DNA of 64,000 nucleotides, from assembly GCF_000717275.1 (NCBI RefSeq), contig NZ_JNYV01000003.1, positions 1 to 64,000 of the forward strand, in the 5' to 3' direction. The notes below the pieces were generated by a model that was not told the origin of the DNA, did no database searches, and saw only the letters and a program-made list of their open reading frames with translations. The translations under genes were made by a program, and so were the position numbers. How positions within the stretch are numbered: position 1 is the first letter of the stretch; every line of letters begins with the position of its first letter. The stretch comes from Kitasatospora arboriphila (GTDB lineage: Bacteria; Actinomycetota; Actinomycetes; Mycobacteriales; Mycobacteriaceae). Positions 31,620 to 41,067 of the stretch are shown piece after piece.

Positions 31620-32975
31620 TTGATTGTCCTGACCATCGCTCTCGGTGTCGGCGTCGTCCTGCTCATCACCGCGATGACCGGCTATTTTGTTGCCCAAGAG
31701 TTCGCTTTCATGTCGGTTGACCGATCCCGTCTCAAGGCCCGGGCCGAGGCGGGTGATGCGGGCGCGGCCCGCGCGCTCAAGGTCACCCGGCGCACGTCGT
31801 TCATGCTCTCCGGGGCGCAGCTCGGGATCACCGTGACCGGCCTGCTGGTCGGCTATGTCGCCGAACCGCTCATCGGCCGGGGATTGGGTGAATTGCTCGG
31901 CGGAGTCGGCATCCCCACCGGCGTAGGTATCGCCGTCGGCGCGGTCGTCGCGGTGGTGTTCTCGACCTTCGTCCAGATGCTCTTCGGCGAGTTGTTCCCG
32001 AAGAACCTCGCGATCGCGCGCCCCGAACCCGTCGCGCGCTGGCTCGCCCTGTCGACCACCATCTACCTCTCTCTCTTCGGTTGGCTGATCTGGTTGTTCG
32101 ATCAGTCATCGAACCTGTTGCTGCGTGCCCTGCGCATCGAGCCGGTGCACGACGTGGAGCACTCGGCGACCGCTCGCGATCTCGAGCACATCGTCGCCAG
32201 GTCTCGCGATGCCGGCGAGTTGCCCGCAGAACTCTCCGCGCTGCTCGACCGGATCCTCGACTTCCCCGATCGCACCGCCGAACACGCGATGGTGCCGCGC
32301 GCCCGGGTGGACACCGTGCGTGCCGACACCCCGGTGACGCAGGTGCTGACAACGATGGGGAGCGGCCACACGCGTTACCCCGTGGTCGGTACGACTTCCG
32401 ATGATCTGCTGGGTGTGATCGATCTACATGACCTGCTGTCGGCGCAGCCGGCCGGTGCCGACGCTGCGTCCTGCATGCGCGAAGCGGTGATCGTACCCAC
32501 CAGTCTTCCGCTGCCGCAGGCGGTCTCGCGATTGGTGGGCGCATCGGCGGAGATGGCGCTCGTGGTTGATGAGTACGGCGGATTTGCCGGAGTGATCACC
32601 ATCGAGGACATCGCCGAGGAACTGGTGGGTGACATCGCCGACGAACACGACGACGGTCACGTCGCTATCAGCGGGTCGCGCGAGAACGGCTGGACGATCG
32701 CCGGGGATGTGCACCTCGACGAGGTGGAGCGCCTGGTGGGACACCGGATACCGGAAGGCGACGTCGAAACGCTCTCCGGTCTGGTGGTTTCGCGGTTCGC
32801 CGACTTTCCCGCCGTCAACGACGTTGTTGCCATCCCACTTTCGCCCGACCCGGCCGACCTGGTCGATGAGTCGGCCCCGGCCCCGCGACTTCTCAAGGCA
32901 CAGGTGCTGGCCGTCGACAACCGGGTCCCGTCATCGCTTCTGGTGACGATCACCGGTTCGGAGGTCCCATCATGA
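31620..32975 (+). CDS. CNNM/HlyC-CorC family membrane protein with DUF21, CBS pair and CorC_HlyC domains
   Basis: 451 residues, TTG start. The DUF21 membrane domain covers about 1-190 with four helices and the family motif FVAQEFAFMSVDRSRL; two CBS domains follow (HAMVPRARVDTVRADTPV, then LALVVDEYGGFAGVIT inferred as VVDEYGG-F-GVIT), and the CorC_HlyC domain closes (WTIAGDVHLDEVERLVG). The family exports magnesium or related divalent metal ions, with ATP or metal sensed by the CBS pair. The next gene is a shorter paralogue that overlaps by 4 bp, the order of the M. tuberculosis Rv1842c-Rv1841c pair. A palindrome upstream suggests regulation. Confidence 0.87.
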   Translation: MIVLTIALGVGVVLLITAMTGYFVAQEFAFMSVDRSRLKARAEAGDAGAARALKVTRRTSFMLSGAQLGITVTGLLVGYVAEPLIGRGLGELLGGVGIPTGVGIAVGAVVAVVFSTFVQMLFGELFPKNLAIARPEPVARWLALSTTIYLSLFGWLIWLFDQSSNLLLRALRIEPVHDVEHSATARDLEHIVARSRDAGELPAELSALLDRILDFPDRTAEHAMVPRARVDTVRADTPVTQVLTTMGSGHTRYPVVGTTSDDLLGVIDLHDLLSAQPAGADAASCMREAVIVPTSLPLPQAVSRLVGASAEMALVVDEYGGFAGVITIEDIAEELVGDIADEHDDGHVAISGSRENGWTIAGDVHLDEVERLVGHRIPEGDVETLSGLVVSRFADFPAVNDVVAIPLSPDPADLVDESAPAPRLLKAQVLAVDNRVPSSLLVTITGSEVPS

Positions 32976-33985
32976 GTAGTCCATGGATTGTCCTGGCCAT
33001 CACGGTGGCGTTGATCGCTGCCAGTGCCTTCTTCGTCGCCGTCGAGTTCGCACTGATCGCCGCGCGCCGACACCGACTGGAAGACGCCGCACCCGACAGT
33101 CGCTCGGCCCGCGCCGCCCTGCGCAGTGCTTCCGAACTGTCGGTGTTGCTGGCGGGTTCGCAGTTGGGCATCACCGTCTGCACCTTGGCCCTCGGTGCGG
33201 TGACCAAACCCGCTGTCCACCACTGGCTCACCCCTCTGTTCGATGACTGGGGCGCCCCGTCATGGCTCGCCGACGTGGCCGGATTCGTTCTGGCTCTCAT
33301 CGTCGTCACATTCCTGCACCTGGTTGTCGGTGAGATGGCCCCGAAGTCATGGGCCATCGCACATCCCGAACGATCGGCCACGCTGCTCGCGTTGCCGATG
33401 AGGGGTTTCATGGTGCTCACCCGGCCGATCTTGTTGGCGCTCAACCACATGGCGAACTGGTTCTTGGCCAAGGTGGGAGTCGAACCGGTCGACGAGCTCG
33501 AGTCCGGGCAGGACTCGGCAACGCTACGGCACCTCGTCGAGCACTCGGCGACGGTCGGCACGCTCGACGAGCGCTACCACGGCCAGTTGATGGCCGCCCT
33601 GGAGTTGGAGAGTGTGACGATCGGGGAGCTGCTGACACCGGGCGTCGAGCCGGTGAGCGTCGGTACCGATGCGACCGTGGCGCAGGTTCGCCAAGCCGCC
33701 ACCGGCAGTGGACATCTGCGGATCCTGGTCAGGGATCGCCACACGGTGGAGGGAATGGTCCACGTGCGCGACACCATCGGGGTGCCGCAGAGCAGTCCCG
33801 CTCTGGAGCTGATGCGCCCGGTGCTGACCCTGCCCGGGACAACCCCGGTTTACGAGGCGCTGCAGCGGGCCAAGGCCGAGAGCAACCACGTGATGGTGGT
33901 CGTCGACGACAACAACCGTGAACCGGGAATCCTCACGGTGAACGATGTGCTGCTGCGGTTGCTGCCGATGGGCGCCGACGTCTGA
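32972..33985 (+). CDS. CNNM/HlyC-CorC family membrane protein, shorter paralogue
   Basis: 337 residues. DUF21 is present (FFVAVEFALIAARRHRLED, GSQLGITVCTLALGAVTKPA, VVGEMAPKSWAIAHPE), followed by a CBS pair (LLTPGVEPVSVGTDATVAQ, then VMVVVDDNNREPGILTVNDV). The CorC_HlyC domain of its partner is missing, so the protein ends about 110 residues earlier. It overlaps the longer gene by 4 bp; the two probably form a heteromeric transporter. Confidence 0.85.
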   Translation: MSSPWIVLAITVALIAASAFFVAVEFALIAARRHRLEDAAPDSRSARAALRSASELSVLLAGSQLGITVCTLALGAVTKPAVHHWLTPLFDDWGAPSWLADVAGFVLALIVVTFLHLVVGEMAPKSWAIAHPERSATLLALPMRGFMVLTRPILLALNHMANWFLAKVGVEPVDELESGQDSATLRHLVEHSATVGTLDERYHGQLMAALELESVTIGELLTPGVEPVSVGTDATVAQVRQAATGSGHLRILVRDRHTVEGMVHVRDTIGVPQSSPALELMRPVLTLPGTTPVYEALQRAKAESNHVMVVVDDNNREPGILTVNDVLLRLLPMGADV

Positions 33986-34018
33986 TCGCGAGCCGGCGCT
34001 TTACCAGGCATGCGACCC

Positions 34019-35206
34019 TCAGGACAGGGCGCGAAGGCGCTCGGCTGCCTGCTCGATCACGGCGTCCTCCTTGGCGAACGCGAACCGCACCAGATGGGTC
34101 CACTGCTCGGGGTGGTCGACGAACGCGCTGACCGGGACCGCGGCCACCCCGATGCGAGCGGGCAGATCGCGGCAGAACTCGGCGCCGTCGTGGTAGCCGA
34201 GTGGCCGGGGGTCGGCGCAGACGAAATAAGTGCCCTCGCTGCGGTGGACGCCGAAGCCCACGTCCGCCAGCGCGGCGGAGATGAGGTCGCGCTTACGCTG
34301 CAACCCGGCCGACGATCGCCGGACCCATTCCATCTCGGTGCCCAGGGCGACGGCGATTGCCGGCTGGAACGGACCGCTGCCGACAAAACTCATGAACTGT
34401 TTGGCGGCTCGGGTAGCTGCGATCAACTCGGCCGGACCGCTGATCCACCCGACCTTCCAGCCGGTGACGTTGAAGGTCTTGCCTGCCGATGACACCCGCA
34501 ACGTGCGCTCGCGCATCCCGGGCAGCGTGGCCAGAGGAGTGTGTACCCGCCCATCGAACACCAGGTGCTCGTAGACCTCGTCGGTCAGTACCAGCACGTC
34601 GTTGTCGATGCAGACCCGGGCGATGGCCCTCAGATGTTCATCGGAAAGCACTGTGCCGGTGGGGTTGTGCGGACTGTTGATCACCACCATGGCCGTCTCG
34701 GGGGTGACGGCCGCATGAAGGGCATCCTGGTCGAGTGCAAAACCGTCGCCATCGGCGATGAGAGGGATGGTCACCCGCTCGGCACCGGCCATCGCTGTCG
34801 CGGCGGCGTAGGCGTCGTAGTACGGCTCGATCATCACCACGCGCCGGCCGGGTTCGACCAGCCCGATGATCGCTCCGGCGATCGCCTCGGTGGCACCGAC
34901 CGTGATCAGCACTTCGGTGGCCGGATCGTACTGCAGGCCATAGTGATCGAGTTGGTGCTGGGCCACCGCCTCCCGCAAGGCCGGAATGCCTGGACCGGGC
35001 GGATACTGGTTCTGGCCGGTCGCAATGGCCTCTTGTGCCGCGGCGAGCATCGCCGCCGGGCCGTCGGTGTCCGGGAATCCCTGACCGAGGTTGATGGCAT
35101 CGTGCTCGGCCGCCAGCTGTGACATCTCGGCGAAGATGGTGGACGAGAACGGCTGTAGGCGCTTGACCGTCCGCATGCGGGCTGCCGGGTTCTTTTCGCT
35201 GGTCAT
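34019..35206 (-). CDS. dapC: Class I aminotransferase, N-succinyldiaminopimelate aminotransferase
   Basis: 395 residues. The PLP lysine is in SSAGKTFNVTGWKVGW, the phosphate and pyridine contacts are in GATEAI, NSPHNPTG and LTDEVYEHLVF, and the substrate arginine is in HLVRFAFAKE near the end. It matches the M. tuberculosis Rv0858c type, which gives N-succinyl-L,L-diaminopimelate in lysine and peptidoglycan synthesis; related enzymes use kynurenine or methionine, so substrate choice is by synteny. The start overlaps the stop of the sigma-like gene upstream by 4 bp. Confidence 0.82.
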   Translation of the reverse strand: MTSEKNPAARMRTVKRLQPFSSTIFAEMSQLAAEHDAINLGQGFPDTDGPAAMLAAAQEAIATGQNQYPPGPGIPALREAVAQHQLDHYGLQYDPATEVLITVGATEAIAGAIIGLVEPGRRVVMIEPYYDAYAAATAMAGAERVTIPLIADGDGFALDQDALHAAVTPETAMVVINSPHNPTGTVLSDEHLRAIARVCIDNDVLVLTDEVYEHLVFDGRVHTPLATLPGMRERTLRVSSAGKTFNVTGWKVGWISGPAELIAATRAAKQFMSFVGSGPFQPAIAVALGTEMEWVRRSSAGLQRKRDLISAALADVGFGVHRSEGTYFVCADPRPLGYHDGAEFCRDLPARIGVAAVPVSAFVDHPEQWTHLVRFAFAKEDAVIEQAAERLRALS

Positions 35207-36060
35207 CGGAATAGTGGTGTCCCGGTGAGCTTGTCCGGATTCGACAGGTCGTACACCGCGACGATCTTGCCGCCGCTGACGGCCAGCGCCGTCACCCGCC
35301 GATGCAGCGGGCTCTGTTCACGGATCCCGGCGTCGGTGAGCAGGCCCATCTCGCCGTTGATCAACACGGGACGCGTGTGGCGGGTCATCTCGCTGCCGTA
35401 CCGGGTCATCACGGTGGAGAGAAGCCGCAGGACGGTGGCCGAGCCGACGATCGGGCCGGTTGCCGACCTCGTGACCCCGTTGCTGTCGGCAAAGTACGTC
35501 AGATCCGGGTGAGCAAGTGCGGCAAGCGATTCCATGTCGCCCAGCGTCAACGCGAGCACGCCCTGCGCGACCACCTCGTTGTGGTCTTCGATGCTGTCGG
35601 GCTGCAGTGTGTCGGCCATCAGCTCAGCGCCCTTGTCGGCAAGCCGGTTGACCTTGTCGACCGAGGTGGCCAGTGCGCCGGCGATCTGTCCGGCGTCTGT
35701 TCCGAAACAATCCCGCAGCACGTACGAGATGCGGGTGGTGGGGGACAGCGTTTCGAGGGCCACCATTGTGGCCAGGCGTGCGCCGTCGCCCGCTACGGCC
35801 GACGCCAACGGGTCCTCGAACGAATCGGGTTCGAGGACAATGGGTTCGGGAAGCCACGGCCCGGTGTAGGTCTGTTTTCGTACTGCAACCGCCTGCAGTG
35901 CCGCGAGGGCGGCCCGCACCGTGCGGACCAAGCGGTCTGCCGGGTCTGAGGTGGAACCGCCGTCGGCCGCTATGCCGAGGGCAGCGACAACACTGCCGGT
36001 GAGGCGATAGCCGACCGACAATAGCTGCGGGTCACTCCGCTCGAACGTCGCAGTGGACAC
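35203..36060 (-). CDS. ECF41-type sigma factor-like protein with degenerate region 2
   Basis: 285 residues, GTG start. The family landmarks are GYRLTGSV near residue 16, TYTGPWLPEPI near residue 65, the sigma region 4 (ETLSPTTRISYVLRDCFG, GQIAGALATSVDKVNRL), and a C-terminal SnoaL-like domain (GDMESLAALAHPDLTYFADS). This is the SigJ/ECF41 layout. The stretch between the first two landmarks lacks the usual EDVVQDAFLRW motif of region 2 and is shortened, so promoter recognition may be altered or lost. It is coupled to dapC by a 4-bp overlap. Function as a true sigma factor is doubtful. Confidence 0.72.
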   Translation of the reverse strand: MSTATFERSDPQLLSVGYRLTGSVVAALGIAADGGSTSDPADRLVRTVRAALAALQAVAVRKQTYTGPWLPEPIVLEPDSFEDPLASAVAGDGARLATMVALETLSPTTRISYVLRDCFGTDAGQIAGALATSVDKVNRLADKGAELMADTLQPDSIEDHNEVVAQGVLALTLGDMESLAALAHPDLTYFADSNGVTRSATGPIVGSATVLRLLSTVMTRYGSEMTRHTRPVLINGEMGLLTDAGIREQSPLHRRVTALAVSGGKIVAVYDLSNPDKLTGTPLFR

Positions 36061-36166
36061 CTCAACAGCTTACAGTTTGCCGATCGTCAGATGCCCCATT
36101 GCCGGTGGTTCCACCTCCGCGTCGTCGGCCGACGCAGCTCCCTCAGATCGTCAGCCGAAAGTACGT

Positions 36167-37819
36167 TCAGCCGACGGCGGGTCCGAGCAGATCGTCGGCA
36201 TCGGTGATCCGGTACGCGTACCCCTGCTCGGCGAGGAACCGCTGGCGGTGTGCCGCGTAGTCGGCGTCGACCGTGTCGCGGGAGACCACCGAATAGAAGT
36301 GCGCCTGACCACCGTCGGCCTTCGGGCGCAGCAATCGCCCGAGGCGCTGAGCCTCTTCCTGGCGAGAACCGAATGTGCCCGACACCTGGACCGCGACCGA
36401 CGCCTCGGGGAGATCGATCGAGAAGTTCGCGACCTTCGAGACCACCAGCGTCTGGATCTCGCCGGTGCGGAACTTCGCGAACAACTCCTCGCGCTCCTTG
36501 TTCTTCGTCGACCCCTTGATCACGGGCGCGTCGAGGGCAGCGCCGAGCTCGTCGAGCTGGTCCAGATAGGCGCCGATGATCAGTGTCTGAGAGTCCTTGT
36601 GCTGCTCGAGGATCGACTTCACCACATTGATCTTGGTGTGCGCCGTCGAACAGAGTTTGTACTTCTCCTCAGGCTCGGCGACCGCGTATTCGAGGCGCTC
36701 GTTGTCGGTGAGTGTCACCCGAACCTCGATGCACTCGGCGGGGGCGATCCAGCCCTGCGCCTCGATGTCCTTCCACGGCGCGTCGTAGCGCTTGGGCCCG
36801 ATCAGACTGAAGACGTCGCCTTCGCGGCCGTCCTCACGGACCAGCGTGGCGGTGAGACCGAGGCGGCGCCGCGACTGCAGATCCGCCGTCATCCGGAACA
36901 CCGGCGCGGGCAGCAGGTGGACCTCGTCATAGATGATCAGGCCCCAGTCGCGGGAGTCGAACAGATCAAGATTGCGGTACTCGCCCTTGGATTTGCGGGT
37001 CATCACCTGATAGGTGGCGATGGTGACAGGGCGGATCTCCTTGCGCTCACCCGAGTACTCACCGATCTCTTCTTCGGTCAGCGACGTACGTGCGATGAGC
37101 TCGCGTTTCCACTGCCTGCCGGCGACCGTGTTGGTCACGAGGATCAGCGTGGTGGCCTGCGCCGTGGCCATTGCGGCCGCACCGACCATCGTCTTGCCTG
37201 CACCACAAGGCAGCACAACCACACCGGAACCACCCGCCCAGAACGACTCGGCAGCCAGCTGCTGGTAGTCACGCAGCTCCCAGCCGTTCTCGTCCAGCTT
37301 GATCTCGTGGGCTTCGCCGTCGACGTACCCGGCGAGGTCCTCGGCAGGCCAGCCTACCTTCAGCAGGATCTGTTTGAGACGGCCGCGCTCGGAGGGATGA
37401 ACGATGACCGTGTCGTCGTCCACCCGGGCGCCCAGCATGGGCGCCACCTTCTTGTTGCGCATGATCTCGACCAGCACCGCGCGGTCGAAGCTGACCAGGG
37501 TCAATCCGTGCACCGGACTCTTCACCAGCTGCAGCCGGCCGAAGCGACCCATCGTGTCGACGACATCCATCAGCAGAGGCTGCGGCACCGCGTAACGGGA
37601 GAACGTGACAAGCGCATCGACCACCTGCTCGGCGTCGTGGCCGGCGGCACGAGCGTTCCACAAGGCGAGCGGTGTCACCCGGTAGGTGTGCACGTGCTCG
37701 GGAGCCCTCTCGAGCTCGGCGAACGGCGCAATTGCGGCCCTCGCCTCGGCAGCCTGGGGGTGGTCGACCTCCAGTAGAAGGGTCTTGTCCGATTGCACGA
37801 TCAACGGTCCGTCAGTCAC
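36167..37819 (-). CDS. XPB/ERCC3-like DNA helicase
   Basis: 550 residues, GTG start. Walker A is VVLPCGAGKTMVGAAAM near residue 200, the DEVH box is LIIYDEVHLLP, motif III-like LGLTATLVREDGREGD follows, and motif VI is RQEEAQRLGRLLRPK. The N-terminal 150 residues form the damage-recognition-like domain of XPB. Bacterial XPB unwinds DNA 3' to 5'. In M. tuberculosis the orthologue is Rv0861c, beside Rv0862c as here. It lies 185 bp downstream of its partner gene. Confidence 0.9.
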   Translation of the reverse strand: MTDGPLIVQSDKTLLLEVDHPQAAEARAAIAPFAELERAPEHVHTYRVTPLALWNARAAGHDAEQVVDALVTFSRYAVPQPLLMDVVDTMGRFGRLQLVKSPVHGLTLVSFDRAVLVEIMRNKKVAPMLGARVDDDTVIVHPSERGRLKQILLKVGWPAEDLAGYVDGEAHEIKLDENGWELRDYQQLAAESFWAGGSGVVVLPCGAGKTMVGAAAMATAQATTLILVTNTVAGRQWKRELIARTSLTEEEIGEYSGERKEIRPVTIATYQVMTRKSKGEYRNLDLFDSRDWGLIIYDEVHLLPAPVFRMTADLQSRRRLGLTATLVREDGREGDVFSLIGPKRYDAPWKDIEAQGWIAPAECIEVRVTLTDNERLEYAVAEPEEKYKLCSTAHTKINVVKSILEQHKDSQTLIIGAYLDQLDELGAALDAPVIKGSTKNKEREELFAKFRTGEIQTLVVSKVANFSIDLPEASVAVQVSGTFGSRQEEAQRLGRLLRPKADGGQAHFYSVVSRDTVDADYAAHRQRFLAEQGYAYRITDADDLLGPAVG

Positions 37820-38004
37820 AAGGAACCATTCTCCTCAGAAGCAGCAGTTTGTGCCACGAGCGGTGGCCGGGGGATCGAGAGCTGCTACATGTGGCAACTC
37901 GCTTCGTGATCAACAGTCAACAGGCCGCCGAACTTCCCGGAGGCCTCGGCCCGAGACGTTGTGGACTTAGCCGAAGGTCAGCGACGTGGTGGCCGCGCGC
38001 GGAA

Positions 38005-40335
38005 TCAGTCGACGATCTCCACGCTGGTGATGCGGTGAAGTGAGAACCGGTGTTCGTCGTTGCTGCCCGGGTCCAGGGCGATCACCTGGCCGGCGCCGAT
38101 CATCCGGGGTACCACCACGTGTTTGGACGCAAAGCCCTCGGCGTTGACGTAGCCCAGGCGTACCGACTGCTTGTTCGCCAGCGCGGTCTGCAGCAATGCG
38201 GTCGCAGGCAGGCCGCCACCGGTCACCGATGATCCTCCGGCTCCGGCCGCGGTGAGCGTGGCTGCGTTCGCCGCGTCCTGTGATCGCATGTGGCTTACCA
38301 CCGCAGCCAGCCGATCGCGCGCGGGTGAGCTGAGTGACGGCTTGCGCGCCGACGCGCGTCGTTCCCGCGGAGTCGGTAGCCGAGCGCCGCGCGTACGCAG
38401 GTCCACCAGTTCACCCGCCGAGTCCTCGCCTGCCGGGGCGAATCCGCCCGCCCGCAGGATGTCCAGGACGTCGATGATGGGGTCGTCGCACACTGCGACG
38501 GTCGGGGCGAGCGCCCGCAGCGACAATTGTTCGGCCACCGGTGAATTGAGCACCGCCGCTAGTGTCGTCGGGTCCTCACAACGGATGAACGTACTGGCGA
38601 CACCGACGCGCAGCTGTCCGTGCTTACGCGCAACATCGTCGATGAGATATGAGAGTGACTGCGGCACAGGGGTCTTCGAGTGGGACGTGAACAGTGTCAT
38701 CAGCTCGGTGCCGGTACGGCCCGCATCGAGCGCGCGACGAACCGACGACTCCGACACCCGGTACACCGAGGCCGCGCCACCGGACTCCAGGTCCGCGACC
38801 AGAGCCAGGTCGGCGGCGAGTTCCGGGGTCAGCGGTCCCGGGGCGGTCACGGTCAGATCCGCCTGAGCCAAGAAGAAGTCGATGGGAGCGGGGATGGACT
38901 TTGCCATCGCCGCGACCGTGGCGGCCTCGACCTCGTCGGGTGTACCGGTTGCGATGAGTTCGCGGCCCGCCGACGTCAGGGCACCGTGAGCCACCAGGCC
39001 CAGCGACTGGGCCTCGGCGAGTGTTTCGATGATCGTCGACTGCGGCATGCGGCGAAGCCACCGGGGATGCCGCCACGCGATGTGCCTGCCCAGGGCGACC
39101 GGCGTGACGTCGGCCCCGGGTTTGGCCTCGGCCAGCGCCTGGAGCACAAGAAGCCGCTCGGCCCGGGCAGCACCTTCGGGCATCGCACCGACCAGCGCGC
39201 CGATCAACGTGCCGTCCGGGGTGCGTCCGCCGATCTGCCACGGCCTGCGGTGCAGATCCAGCCACCCAGAGGCGATGGAGAACCATCGGCGCTCGGGTGC
39301 CTGATGCGACCAGCTGTCGACGGACGTGGTCGGGGCCCACGACGGTTCGAGACCGTCCGACGGGTCGGGCACGGGAAATCCGGAATCGATGAGGCGAAGT
39401 CCGGCGAGTACCTCGATGACCAGGCCCACCCGCTTTTCGTCCACGGACAGGGCCTTGGCGAGTCGACGGATCTCCCGGACGCCCATGCCGCCTGCCCGCA
39501 GAACCGCTGCCGGGTGGGCGCCGAGGGTCTCGATGGCGTCGGCACTGTGCCGCAGGAACTCGAGCGCTTCGCCACCGGCCGCGGCATCGACCTCGGCCAG
39601 CCCGACCTTGCGTCCCCCGCCACCGGAGAGCTCCGGTGGCCGCAGCTCGAATGGCTCGGCTGGATCCTCGCCGCGGATGAGCTGGCCGATGACCACCGGC
39701 AATTCGACGGTCTGCTCGTCGACCACCAGCAGCAGTCCCTGATGGACCAACCTAGGGACCGGCCGATCCGAGTCGGGTCCGAGACCGGCGTCACGGGTTC
39801 GTCCCAGGCCGGGTCCCGACGCCAGGGTGGACAACAGGTCACGCTCCCGGTCGCCGAGGGCGTCGATCTTCGCTCGGATCTCGGCGAGCGAGAACGCGTT
39901 GACAGGGGCGGTCGCAAGACGTGAACGCCACGGCCACGCCGCCGCCATGTGTGGTCCGGTGACCAGCGCATCTGGCGGCCCCCACAGCAGCGCGAGGTCG
40001 ACGAGGTTGTCGATGCGCGCCCGGATCGCGTCGGGCGCGGCTCGCTCCGACAGCGCCTCGACGATGGCGTCGGTGGACACAGGCGAGAGCCCGCGGGTCT
40101 GTCCGGATCGCGAACCCAGTTCCGCGATCGTCTCGAGCACCGCCACCGCCAGCAGGTCCAGGTCTTCGCCACATCGGTTGATCGAGGCCGCCGACATCGC
40201 GCGCTGCGCAAGCACCTCGACCCCGGGTGGGGGAGGGCTGGCCAGATCCGGCCGGGACTGCAGGAGATCGAGCAGTTGGTCGTCGTCGCGGCGGGCGAGG
40301 TCGTCGGCCAGACTGATTGGCTGGTCGGGGCTCAT
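38005..40335 (-). CDS. Helicase-associated (XPB/Ssl2 N-terminal-like) protein, Rv0862c type
   Basis: About 776 residues. The N-terminus (ISLADDLARRDDDQLLDLLQ) and the last 60 residues (SVRLGYVNAEGFASKHVVVP, then HRFSLHRITSVEIVD, a WYL-like strand set) fit the helicase C-terminal/XPB-associated family next to XPB in mycobacteria. A middle region carries winged-helix-like stretches (GMGVREIRRLAKALSVDEKR). It probably works with the XPB helicase on damaged DNA, though its activity is unknown. ATG at 40335 is chosen; 40362 would nearly abut the divergent gene at 40369. Confidence 0.75.
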   Translation of the reverse strand: MSPDQPISLADDLARRDDDQLLDLLQSRPDLASPPPPGVEVLAQRAMSAASINRCGEDLDLLAVAVLETIAELGSRSGQTRGLSPVSTDAIVEALSERAAPDAIRARIDNLVDLALLWGPPDALVTGPHMAAAWPWRSRLATAPVNAFSLAEIRAKIDALGDRERDLLSTLASGPGLGRTRDAGLGPDSDRPVPRLVHQGLLLVVDEQTVELPVVIGQLIRGEDPAEPFELRPPELSGGGGRKVGLAEVDAAAGGEALEFLRHSADAIETLGAHPAAVLRAGGMGVREIRRLAKALSVDEKRVGLVIEVLAGLRLIDSGFPVPDPSDGLEPSWAPTTSVDSWSHQAPERRWFSIASGWLDLHRRPWQIGGRTPDGTLIGALVGAMPEGAARAERLLVLQALAEAKPGADVTPVALGRHIAWRHPRWLRRMPQSTIIETLAEAQSLGLVAHGALTSAGRELIATGTPDEVEAATVAAMAKSIPAPIDFFLAQADLTVTAPGPLTPELAADLALVADLESGGAASVYRVSESSVRRALDAGRTGTELMTLFTSHSKTPVPQSLSYLIDDVARKHGQLRVGVASTFIRCEDPTTLAAVLNSPVAEQLSLRALAPTVAVCDDPIIDVLDILRAGGFAPAGEDSAGELVDLRTRGARLPTPRERRASARKPSLSSPARDRLAAVVSHMRSQDAANAATLTAAGAGGSSVTGGGLPATALLQTALANKQSVRLGYVNAEGFASKHVVVPRMIGAGQVIALDPGSNDEHRFSLHRITSVEIVD

Positions 40336-40368
40336 CCAGTAGATGATATGCGGGCCACTCATGGCAGA

Positions 40369-40557
40369 ATGACGCCCGTGGCTGAAAAGAAGAAGTACGT
40401 CGATAATGGTTGGCCCGAGGTTCCGGAGGGCGAGCACGCCGTCAGTGAGTTCGCCGCGCACGTCTCCGGCGCTCTGTCACCGTTCGGTGAGGTCACCTTC
40501 CCGCTCCCGGTCGACGACCTGCCTTACCTTCACCCGCGAACCACCGTCAATCGCTGA
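40369..40557 (+). CDS. Small conserved protein, Rv0863 type
   Basis: 62 residues starting MTPVAEKKKYVDNGWPEVPE. No cysteine, no membrane helix. The position between the Rv0862c-like gene and moaC matches M. tuberculosis Rv0863. There is no clear ribosome binding site, so the mRNA may be leaderless; a GTG at 40378 is the alternative. It is 3 bp from moaC and probably cotranscribed with it. Function unknown. Confidence 0.7.
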   Translation: MTPVAEKKKYVDNGWPEVPEGEHAVSEFAAHVSGALSPFGEVTFPLPVDDLPYLHPRTTVNR

Positions 40558-40560
40558 TCG

Positions 40561-41067
40561 GTGAACGCGCCGACCGACCGGCCCGGCCCGGGACGTCTCA
40601 GCCATCTCGACGAGGCGGGGGCGGCGCAGATGGTCGATGTCGGCGGCAAGGCGGCCACCACGCGTAAAGCGCTGGCCACCGGGGTTTTTCGCACCACCGC
40701 CGACGTGATCTCGCTGTTGTCGGCGGGCGGGTTGCCCAAAGGGGATGCGCTGGCAACGGCCCGCATCGCCGGCATCATGGCCGCCAAGAAGACACCTGAG
40801 CTGATTCCGCTGTGCCATCAGGTCGCGCTCAGCACCGTGAGCGTCGATTTCGAGCTGGGCAAGGACTCCATCGAGGTGCGCGCGACCGCGGTCACCACCG
40901 ACCGCACCGGCGTCGAGATGGAAGCCCTCACTGCTGTGGCGGTGACCGGACTCACCCTGCACGACATGGTCAAAGCGGTTGATCCGCGCGCACAGATGAC
41001 CGACATCTGCCTCCAGGAGAAGACCGGCGGCAAGAAGGGGCACTGGACCCGGGACGGTGGGCACTGA
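40561..41067 (+). CDS. moaC: Cyclic pyranopterin monophosphate synthase
   Basis: 168 residues, GTG start. The family residues are all visible: MVDVGGKAATTRKALATG, KGDALATARIAGIMAAKKT, LIPLCHQVAL, and TDRTGVEMEALTAV with KAVDPRAQMTDI near the end. MoaC makes cyclic pyranopterin from the MoaA product in molybdenum cofactor synthesis. It shares its stop base with the start of mog and forms a moaC-mog-moaE operon. Confidence 0.95.
   Translation: MNAPTDRPGPGRLSHLDEAGAAQMVDVGGKAATTRKALATGVFRTTADVISLLSAGGLPKGDALATARIAGIMAAKKTPELIPLCHQVALSTVSVDFELGKDSIEVRATAVTTDRTGVEMEALTAVAVTGLTLHDMVKAVDPRAQMTDICLQEKTGGKKGHWTRDGGH

Noticed and set aside
36053..37777. A 574-codon open frame on the plus strand
   Set aside because: It is antisense to the XPB helicase, whose motifs are complete; long antisense frames are common at this GC content and the translation has no recognisable domain.
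38680..39924. A 414-codon open frame on the plus strand
   Set aside because: Antisense to the Rv0862c-type gene, with no ribosome binding site or domain.
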